Source: Yamagishiella unicocca
Taxonomy: Eukaryota; Chlorophyta; Chlorophyceae; Chlamydomonadales; Volvocaceae
Assembly: GCA_003116995.1 (NCBI GenBank)
Contig: BDSL01000097.1
Location: forward strand, 124,001-188,000
Length of the DNA: 64,000 nucleotides
Direction of reading: 5' to 3'
Both the position numbers and the translations under genes were made by a program. The notes beneath the pieces were generated by a model that was given only the letters and a program-made list of their open reading frames with translations, was not told the DNA's origin and did not search any database. This document shows, in pieces, positions 56,301 to 64,000 of this stretch; position 1 is the stretch's first letter, and each line of letters opens with the position of its first letter.

Positions 56301-58565
56301 GCGCCCTCGCACGTTTCCGCCACCCGCCTATCCGCCCCCGCGCCCCGTCCCTAGCGCCTCCCCCTTCGCAGTCCCGCCACGCCCCGCCCCACTCCGCTCC
56401 CACCAGAATCGCGCCACCAGCAGCTGCTCTCCGGGCCCCACCAGCACGTCCAGGAAGCACACGTGGGTCAGCGGGTCGCGCTTCTTTGCGACCACGCGCT
56501 GTAGGTGCCACACCGCCACGGTGGAGGAGCTGATGTGCTCCAACACGTCGCGGATGGCCTGGGCGCAGGAGGGAGGGAGGGGGAGGAGGACCCGTGGCTG
56601 CGAGAAAAACAGTTTAAAATAGCCGTTTCGAGGTCGTGGGAGGGGGAGGGTCGGCGAGGGGAGGGGATGGGCGGTTGTGATGACGTGGCTGGGGACAAGG
56701 GCTACAGCCGACAAGGCTGCTGCGTGACACCGCCTGCGGACGCCCAGCCCAATTCCAACGCCACGCGCCCCCAGCCCAAACCGCCCAACCCCACTGCCCA
56801 TTGGTCCGACTGCTGCCCTCATCGCCTCGGCAACCCACCCACCCACCCACTCATCCATACAACCACCTAACCGTCAAACACTAACGACCCACCTGCCACA
56901 TCCTGTCCTGCGCCCCCGGCGCCGCCTGCCCCCGGCCCGCCGCTCCCGCCGCGCCCGCTCCCAGCGCCGTCGGTCCCTGCGCGCTGCCCGTGTTGGCCCC
57001 CCCCGCCGCCTGCGCCGCCAGGTGCCGCGAGTCTAGCGCGTTGCGCAGCGCCTTCTCGATGTCGTGCAGGTGACGGGACAGCAGCCCCGAGACGGCCTGT
57101 GGGGGGAAGTCGGCGGCGATGAAAATGGCGCTGATGGTGTGCTGGTGGTGGTGATGGTCGTGGTGATGGTGGTGCTGGTGGTGGTGGTGGTGGTGGTGCT
57201 GGTGGTGATGGCAAGCTGAAAGGAGCCACGATGCCGTGTATGGATGTACGCACCGCAGCAGCGCTGCCCCCGCATGTCCCAGCCAGCCAGCAGATACTGC
57301 CCCACTGCGGCAACACATTCAACGAGCTGGTCCCGCCGGAGCACCCCGTCCGGAGCATCCCCCCCGCCCTCCTGACCCCACCTGCTGCAGCTCGTTGAGG
57401 TTGAAGATGACCTGCAGTGCGGAGCCCACCTTGGCCTGGCTGAGGGACTCCACGCCCTCCACCAGGGCCGCCTGGGGAGCGGAGGGGAGAGGGAGGGGGA
57501 GGGAGGGAGAGGGGAGAAGACCCGTTTACATGACATAGGGAACGGAAGGCAGAAACGGAAGGGGGGAGGGAGGGAGGGAGGGTGGAGGCGGGGGAAGGGC
57601 ATTGACAGCGGGGAACGCGGAACGTGTCCAAAGAGCGCTGGAGGGATACTGATATGTACGCTGCGGCCGACATGTACGATGTTTCCAACAACGGTCCAAC
57701 GCTCGGTCCGCGCTCGGCCATCGCCCCCGGCCGCCTGCCGCTGCCTGGAGGATCCCCCAGTCTTGGTGCGGCTGTTGCTGCGCCGCGACCGCTGCTGTCC
57801 CGTGTGCCGCGCTGCGCTGGAAACCTAGGAGGCGGCCTGGGGCGAGCATCTGGACCCCCTGTCGGCAGGTCGTCCACTGGCCCAGACACCACCCACAACC
57901 CGCTAGCTCGGGCCTAGCGACAAGCCTACCTCCGCCTGCTCCTGCACCGACTTGCGTGCAGACTCCAGGAATTCCGCGTCAGCCGCGACGGCTTCAATAC
58001 CCGACAGGTCCGCCTCCGCGTCCACGTTGCGAATGTCGGTTATGAGCTTGGCCGCTTTGGCCAGGTCCACCTGAGCTGCCGGCACTGCCAACTGGGCGCG
58101 AAGCTTCTGCGCAAGCTTCAGGCGGTGGATGACGTGCCGCAGAATGTCGACGGTCGCATGGATGTTGTGCAGCTGCTGCGTTTTGTGTTTGATCTGCTCG
58201 TAGGGTCCCACCACCTCCGCGCGGATGCGACGAACTGCGCTTTGCAGCGATTCTACTGAAAGGACGACATCGCGTACAGAGTTTTCCGCGTCCAGCATGC
58301 GCCGGACGTGCGTAAGAAGCTCCTTGTTGCGTGCCACCACTTCATCCGACAATGCCGCGTCCAATTGGTGCACTCCATCGCGCAGCTGCTCTGACTGTGC
58401 CGAGGCAGTTGTATGCGAGCCCCCAAGAACCTTTGACGTAAACTCCGCGACGTTGAAGTTGTCAGACAAGAAGGGCGCGAAGCGAGGCAGGTCCAGCAGG
58501 TCCGCGCCGCTAGTGCTAGGCCCTGCGTGCTGGTCTGCATCTGTGCTATCACCTCCTTTGCCCAT
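53313..58565 (-). CDS. COG5: COG complex subunit 5 (Golgi tethering)
   Basis: Exons in coding order: 58565-57930, 57471-57382, 57096-56893, 56558-56404, 56013-55857, 55572-55397, 55278-54588, 54145-53955, 53541-53313; all phases match, 842 residues, the usual COG5 size. The long first exon gives the conserved N-terminus: FAPFLSDNFNVAEFTSKVLG, ELLTHVRRMLDAENSVRDVV, RIRAEVVGPYEQIKHKTQQL and VDILRHVIHRLKLAQKLRAQ. This is the coiled region of the CATCHR-type tether. Later landmarks include NQ-like ESLSQAKVGSALQVIFNLNE, VVAKKRDPLTHVCFLDVL, YPRLAGLLEAMFERL and LGGPYRAVKAFRSLLFTP, then TPLQYSLWLDSHT near the end. COG5 sits in lobe B and helps tether retrograde vesicles at the Golgi, affecting glycosylation. 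The 691-bp seventh exon carries Ala/Gly-rich insertions typical of algal genes. The gene is divergent from the symporter gene. Confidence 0.92.
54536..54580 (-). repeat. R2 copy starting just inside a COG5 intron
   Basis: Read on the minus strand this is CTCGAGGAAGACCCGTGGAT then GCCCGAAAAAACCGTTTAGG. It begins about 10 bases after the GTGCGT donor of COG5 exon 55278-54588, and its flank (GCATGCTGGAGAACTGGG) matches that of the copy at 14268. Confidence 0.65.
55725..55856 (+). repeat. ~33-bp minisatellite in a COG5 intron
   Basis: Four imperfect copies of CTGCTCGGTGCCCCCACTCC plus GTCCTCCTTCTC. They abut the donor of COG5 exon 56013-55857. Confidence 0.85.
56582..56621 (+). repeat. dispersed repeat R2 copy
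   Basis: GGAGGAGGACCCGTGGCTGC then GAGAAAAACAGTTTAAAATAG. It is intronic in COG5 and close to the acceptor of exon 56558-56404. Confidence 0.6.
57139..57212 (+). repeat. GGT/GAT trinucleotide microsatellite
   Basis: Imperfect GGTGGT/GATGGT units lie in the COG5 intron just beyond the acceptor of exon 57096-56893. Confidence 0.85.
57513..57543 (+). repeat. dispersed repeat R1 copy
   Basis: GAGAAGACCCGTTTACATGA then CATAGGGAACGG. It is in the first COG5 intron, antisense to the gene. Confidence 0.65.
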
Positions 58566-59003
58566 TGCTGGAAATAGAATCTGATACTAGCCTCAGGGCA
58601 AGCACTATTGTGCAGTCAAGCTCTCAAAGTCATTATGCCAGAAGCTTTGGCGCTGAAGTGACGAGTATATGATGTTACGCAACCTAAAAAACAAACCTAA
58701 GAGTCCGTTGCATTTATTCCGTCCAGCGGTTTGTCGTACTTAAAGTGTTTTCTATTTGGCGCGATAGGCAGCATGCACCGCCAGCGCCAAGTAAAAAATA
58801 CACTTACTTTTTAATCCCCCAGCTGCAAGAAGTGTGACTCCAAGTACTCCAACTCCCTCCAGAGGCCAGCAGGGTGAGCCCTGGTGAGCCGTGCGCAACT
58901 GCTGGCGCCTGCACATCCGCATAGTTACCGCGCTGGTGGCCACGCTGCCCACAATTCCGGAGCCCCCATTCAGGTGAGTTAGCCTAACTCAGGCCCGGCT
59001 GCG

Positions 59004-59031
59004 CTCGTGGGTTAGGTGCCTAACCCACGAG
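59004..59031. promoter_or_regulatory. 28-base dyad (inverted repeat)
   Basis: Arms of 13 bases (CTCGTGGGTTAGG and its exact complement) flank a 2-base centre. It lies about 440 bases from the COG5 start and 1.2 kb from the symporter start. It could be a protein-binding site or cruciform; the role is unknown. Confidence 0.5.
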
Positions 59032-59150
59032 GTCCAAACTGGAGCAGCGCCCTGGTTGGACGGCAGAGTGAAGGCGTGCCCCGCTGGCTTGCTTGCTCCT
59101 AGCGGTACTCCCTGGGATACACTCGCTCTCGCCTAAGGCGGGCTTGGGAT

Positions 59151-59210
59151 GGACGACTTCAAAGTAAGCTTCCCTCCATTGGACGACTTCAAAGTAAGCT
59201 CCCCTCCATA
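59151..59210 (+). repeat. 30-bp direct duplication
   Basis: GGACGACTTCAAAGTAAGCT plus a CCCTCCAT-like tail occurs twice head to tail with single-base differences. Confidence 0.85.
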
Positions 59211-60262
59211 GGGCCCGTTTATGGCACGCACGGGTTCAAGAGGCTTGCACGTCCACGTACATACGTAGTAGTAACTGTATCCTATAGTGGGTTCACAACA
59301 CACCGCCTGACATACAGTGAAGGAGACCGGTATCGCCCGCGAGCCGCAGCAGCAACGAAGGCCGGCGGAGGGGACAGCTGTGACATAGGTACCAGGAGCG
59401 ACTCCTAACTAAGAGGGACCACTGCTGGTCCAAGGGCACGTACGGCAGTCCTCCACCGCTAGGTGAAAGTGAGGTGCGCCCTTCATTCGGTTACTGACCG
59501 ACGACCCATCGAGCCGTCCCGCAGTCATCAGCATCACGGAGCGAGTCCGAAACTTTGGGGCCGTGGAGGGCTGTGTACAGCACTCGTTAGTGTTTTGGAT
59601 GATTGGTTGGCTATGAGGGTGCAGGTACGTAGGCATCCCACCACGCCCTAGGGTGGGCGTGGCTAGCTAGACAGTCTCGCAGTCAACCGCACGTCGTCCT
59701 CTGCACGCCCTTCTTTGGAGGCAGTATTGCGGCATGGATGCGCATGCGGGTTCGCGCAAGACGCAAATAAACCGCCGACGCAAGGGGTGCATGACTCCCC
59801 ACCGACCCATGGGTTGGCGATTGCACGACTTTCGCCGCGGTGAAGTATGTTGAAGTAAATTGGAGGACTAAGCCATGGAGAAATATGAAGTTTGCTGATG
59901 AAAACATTAGAAGTTGCCGTAGTGCCGCGATGTTGGCAAGAGGCTGGCAGGCTGCGTTTGACTTTATCCATGGGCAGCCGTACGTACGACCACGCACAAC
60001 TAGATGTACTAGTATCTTTCTCCATAGCGTGGCTGTGCAACGGGGTGTGCATTTACACCACGGGCATAGGGCTGGCTTGTTTCATATCGCGACGCGGACG
60101 GCGCCGCCCTACCGAGGCATCGCCACGCTAGGCACTTCAACGCTGACGCAGACAATTAGATTTGCGGCTGAATATTTAAGTTGCATATCACGCGTCGCCG
60201 TCGAGTCGTAGCCGGACACGGCCACGTATACCGTATATACTTCTGACAGCGTTTCAACAGCC

Positions 60263-63200
60263 ATGAACGAACACACCAAGTACCTGACGATCTCCTATGT
60301 AACGTGCATCTTTGCGCAGGCAAGGCAGATATCCAGGGGCGGGTTCCATGCCTAATAGTTGTGACTGAGCAAGCTTATCCCTCGTGCAGGTCGCATTCGC
60401 CCTCTATGCAGTTGTACGATACACTCTGCGGCTGTACAGTCAGCATCGTGATGTGACGGCGGAGGAATTTATCACGGCGCGGGGAACGCAGACACGATGG
60501 CGCATCGCCTGGTCGTTCTTCGCGTCGGCCGTCGGCGCGTGGTGCATCACTGCACCCCCCTATTTCGCTGTCGCTACTGGCATCGTCGGTCTAGTGATGT
60601 ATGCGGTCGCGTCGGGCATGCCCGTCCTCATCATCGCGCTGTTCGGCGCCCGCATCCAGTCGATGCACCCCGACGTCTGCACTATGCCCGACTTCGTCGG
60701 CAAGCGCTTTGGCCCAGTTGCGAGGACGCTCGTTGTGACAATCAGTTTGTTCAACATGAGCATTGCCCGTGAGTGGTCGGGTCGGCTGTGGCCTCGGGGC
60801 GAGGCGGGGCGGGGCGGGCTGGAAGCCAGGTACTGGACACGCAGCTACTACGCACCATGTGGGCCCCCCCCATTGCATTCGCTTCCTCAGGGCTGCTGCA
60901 AGTCACATAATGCGCGCGTGCCTTCCTCCACCACAGCCTGAACATGTATGAGGCGAACATCGCACCGGTGGTTGATGCCGATCGATGTGCGCTTTGGCTT
61001 CTGGCAGCTCAACGCTTCCCATCGCTCGTGGCAACCAACCCCACGAATAGCACCAACACTGAAGCGCCTACCAAACCAGATGCCGTACCAAACCACTTCC
61101 CAACCACTCCAAAGCCCAACAACGATACGTACGGCCAAGAGCTCACACCTAACGCTGTCCCACTCCCACCCCCCATTACTCCGCGCCCTAGTCCTCGCCG
61201 AATACACCACCATCGGCTTGCTCTTCAAGTACTTCGTGGGCTCCGTTGACTATCCGATCATTATCGTTGTCGGCGTTCTTACCATGGTCTACACGGCCTA
61301 CGGCGGCACCTACATCTCCATCATTACCGACCAGTCCCAGGGCATCTTCACCGCGCTCTTCATCCTCATCCTCGTCATTTACACAGCTGTCACCTTCCGC
61401 CCCGACTCTTTGCCCAAGCCGCTTCCCAGCGATCCCTTCCCTCTTGGGCCTAACAAGTTCGGCTACAGCGCCATCTTCTCCATGCCATGCTCGCTGCTTG
61501 CCGCCACCGTGTTCTCCGAAGCGATGTGGCAGAAGGTCTGGGCCTCGACGGATCGCCGCGCGGCAGTGTTTGGCGGCGGAGTTGGCTTCGCCCTCATCAC
61601 GGTTGCCGTGTTCATCTTTGGTTTCGGAGGCTGGCTGGCGGCGTGGGCCGGCTACGTCACGTACGATACGGACTACAACCTGTACCTATTCCAGGTGGGC
61701 GTTGCGGTGCGGTGCGTACGGGCAGGTAGTTGGTCAGTTGTCGGGTACCGGTGTCCTCACTCCTCAGACACTGACGAGCTCACAGGACCCTCGAGCGCAC
61801 AGTACCCGTACCCAGTTACCCTTGGCTCGGACTGCAACCCCAGTTCGAGACCTCATCCCGACATAAACATTAGCAGCAATGCCGCCCATCCACTCTCGGT
61901 CGCAATGACCCATCCTCGGACCGCACCCTCTTCCTGGCCGCCTCCGCGGTCTGCGGTCCGCGGTCCTCTTGATTGAGCTCTCCGTGCCCTTCCCCGCGTG
62001 CAGGTGTTTGCATCGGAGCGGGACGCGAGCAGCCCCGGTTCTTCCGTACAGGTGGGTTTGTTAGCTGGTGGTTCAGGTAGTTGCTGGGTGGTTGGAGCAT
62101 GCGCTTGATGCGTAGACGCGTAGGGGGATTACAGCTCATGGATGCGCTCGTACACGTCATCACCCCCATCGGGCGTGTAAGGCCCAATATGCGCGGACTG
62201 AGCGAGCTGGGTGCGGGTTTCGAACCCTTTTGAAATTGTTTGGAAATTGTGTATGTACGGCGGCCCTCCTCTCCCCCTTGCTGCGGTGGCAACCCCCAGG
62301 TGTCCTCATGGGTTGGTGTCATCTCGCTTATCCTGGCATGCACCATGAACGAGTCCGCGATCGACTCGCTCCAGAACGGCATCACCGCCGTCCTCGCAAC
62401 GCACTTCTTCAAGGGCCAGCACACCGTGTTCCCCCGCATAGTGCTGCTGCTCGTTAACATCCCGCTCATCATCATCTCCCTTCAAGGTAGGCCGTCCCTT
62501 GCTTGGCCGTGCGCTCAGGTGCAGGCGCGTGTGCGTTCGTGCCTGCCACGGTGTATTGTCCCACCGGTTAAGAAACCACCCACCCGGCCGGGACCGGCCC
62601 GGCCCGGCCCGGTACCATATCCCACATGGGTGCCCGCCCAGATGGGATCCTCCATCACCCATCCCATCCCAAACACCGGCCCTCTTCTTCCCTCCCCCCT
62701 CGTGACCTCCCCTGCACCCGCCTCCCCCCTCGCGACCTCCCCTGCACCCGCCTCCCCCCCGCCCACAGGCTTCACCATCCTCTCCCTCTTCCTCATCACC
62801 AACATGCTCACCACCTGCTGCTTCCTGCTGGTCGCGCTGGGGCTGTCCCGGCGCCTCAAGCCCTTCCTCACCGAGTCGGCCCTCGTGTTCGCGTTCAGCG
62901 TGGCAATGCTGACGGTCACGGCGTACGGCATCGGACGCAACTGGGACCCCAATGACAAGGGCTGGTCGGTGCGCTACGGCGCATGGTGAGTGGCGGCGGC
63001 AGCACCCTGCGGCGGCGGCGGCGGCGGTGGCACTGACGCCGCCCTAGGCTGGGACCAAGGCATCCTCCACCGCCTCCCCGGTTTGTGTGCCGATGAGTCT
63101 TTGCGGCGCAGGACGGTGAATCAGCAGATAGGTCATACACACCCCTTTGTCTCACTCGCTTACACACCCATCGATCGGTCCTCCTGGGCACGCAGGTACG

Positions 63201-64000
63201 TCTGGTACGGCAACGTGACGTACGACTGGGACTACTTCCTGGTGGGCAGCGGCTTCAGCATGGTGGGGGTTGTCATGTGGGCCTTACCCGCCTACCTGCT
63301 GAGGAGGGTGGGGATCAACGGGCCTGGCGTCTCTGGTGTCCTGAGCCGGCTGCCGGGCTTCCGCATCATCACGGGTGCGGAGAGGGGAGGGGGGAGGGGG
63401 GAGGGGAGGGGGGAGGGGGAAGGGTTTTGGTTCGCCGGCGTGTTCCACGGGGCAAGGGGGCCGGCATGTTCGGGGGGGGGCGGCGTGTTCCACGGGGCAA
63501 GGGAACCGGCATGTTCCAGGGGGGCCCGGCGTGTTCCACGGGGCAAGGGGGCCGGCATGTTCCAAGGGGGGCCGGCGTGTTCCACGGGGCAAGGCTGCTG
63601 CATATGGGCTCGTGTCGATGAGGCCGTGCAGGGGTGCGGGCCGCCGCGCGGCCGTGTGGCAGCGAAGGGCTGGAGGAAATGGGCTGAGGACGCCCTAAAA
63701 CCCTAAAACATCACCGTCACCATCAGCATCCTCGGTTCGTGCCCCCTCTCAGGCGAGGGTTACCAGCGCGACCTGCTGTCGTACCCCTGCACCAAGCCCA
63801 TCGCCAACCTACTGGGCTACACGCCCGGCCAGGCGCCGCCCGCGTCCAGCGACTCCAGCGTGCATCTGGCGGCAGACGGCGGCGTCGACCCGGGCCGGGC
63901 CCCGGCAGTGTCGGTGGTTCAGGACGCCACGCTGGGTGAGGGCAAGGCCACTGTGGTCCCCCAATACGGCGCTGACCCGGAGGATGGCCGCGCCAAGGCA
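60263..64000 (+). CDS. sodium:solute symporter family transporter (3' end outside window)
   Basis: Exons: 60263-60319, 60390-60768, 61192-61694, 62004-62051, 62300-62486, 62769-62985, 63196-63374, 63753-beyond 64000; phases match. At least 606 residues. Helices include TCIFAQVAFALYAVVRYTL, the segment from AVGAWCITAPPYFAVATGIV onward, and SIALLAEYTTIGLLFKYFVG. Also visible are GGTYISIITDQSQGIFTALF, the SSS-family motif where Asp and Gln precede a helix. The segment CTMNESAIDSLQNGITAVL matches the conserved late helix with a polar DS.Q pair. The family couples Na+ or H+ to uptake of urea, sugars, proline and similar solutes; the long helix layout and ARG-type loops resemble fungal/plant urea-permease-like members, but the substrate is not decidable. 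The first intron is GC-AG (CAG then GCAAGG). The C-terminal tail is hydrophilic and continues past the window. Confidence 0.85.
62690..62762 (+). repeat. 29-bp duplication in an intron
   Basis: CCTCCCCCCTCGTGACCTCC plus CCTGCACCCG occurs twice with one change, right before the acceptor for the exon at 62769. Confidence 0.8.
63437..63597 (+). repeat. ~33-bp minisatellite in the last symporter intron
   Basis: About five imperfect copies of GTGTTCCACGGGGCAAGGGG plus CCGGCATGTTC lie in the intron between exons 63196-63374 and 63753. They create spurious frames on both strands. Confidence 0.9.
63693..63708 (+). repeat. interstitial telomere-like repeat, two exact units
   Basis: CCCTAAAACCCTAAAA is exactly two units of the Chlamydomonas-type telomere repeat, in the same intron and 44 bases before the acceptor. 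Confidence 0.75.

Larger units (their letters stand above)
58566..60262. other. divergent intergenic region (COG5 / symporter)
   Basis: This should hold two promoters. It contains a 28-base dyad (59004-59031) and a 30-bp direct duplication (59151-59210). At 58824-58974 plus-strand sequence looks like one or two orphan exons (CAG before CTGCAAGAAGTGTG; CATTCAG before GTGAGTTAG), but no frame continues on either side. Confidence 0.45.

Noticed and set aside
58752..58952. Small minus-strand frame ending FYLALAVHAAYRAK
   Set aside because: Looks like a tiny TM protein but is antisense to good plus-strand splice signals and begins with GTG; not enough to call.

Overview
The window looks like nuclear DNA of a green alga, most likely a volvocine/Chlamydomonas-type chlorophyte. 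It is GC-rich and its genes carry many short GT-AG introns, often with GTGAGT, GTGGGT or GTGCGG donors and CAG acceptors. Introns hold minisatellites, and there are interstitial copies of the algal telomere unit TTTTAGGG. The species cannot be named from sequence alone. I see no prokaryotic operon, CRISPR array, phage, virus or intact transposon.

Layout, left to right: (1) 3' end of a membrane-protein gene (+, 2-295). (2) Seipin homologue (+, 1963-5546, 6 exons). (3) A multi-exon gene whose C-terminal half resembles a degenerate nucleoside hydrolase (+, about 6201-10783). (4) A gene-poor stretch, 10.8-14.6 kb, with dispersed repeats and a long perfect hairpin. (5) A 17-exon gene for an uncharacterised one-TM protein (-, 14614-22971), with introns full of minisatellites. 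(6) A CCDC81-type HU-domain protein with a very long disordered tail (+, 23861-27841). (7) An ELMO-domain protein (-, about 30783-36588), with two coding-like ORFs on the opposite strand inside one intron. (8) A tiny SAP30-type Sin3-binding protein (-, 38183-38978). (9) A major facilitator transporter (+, 40249-43799). (10) An Ariadne-type RBR E3 ubiquitin ligase (+, 45729-51087). (11) COG5, a Golgi tethering subunit (-, 53313-58565). (12) A sodium:solute symporter family transporter (+, 60263 to beyond the right edge).

The genes are unrelated housekeeping and cell-biology functions: lipid droplets, Golgi tethering, ubiquitin ligation, chromatin, ARF-type GTPase regulation, transport, and possibly cilia. 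They are not a pathway. Exon models were built by hand from splice consensus, reading phase and family conservation. For seipin, the 17-exon gene, SAP30, the MFS gene, the RBR ligase and COG5, every exon phase matches and the total is divisible by three.

The most interesting signals are three families of short dispersed repeats that recur in introns on both strands, two of whose copies start a few bases after a splice donor. Next come the divergent nucleoside-hydrolase-like protein, the nested opposite-strand ORFs, the minimal SAP30, and a 22-bp perfect inverted repeat that could form a small-RNA-like hairpin. I did not find a convincing new multi-gene system.
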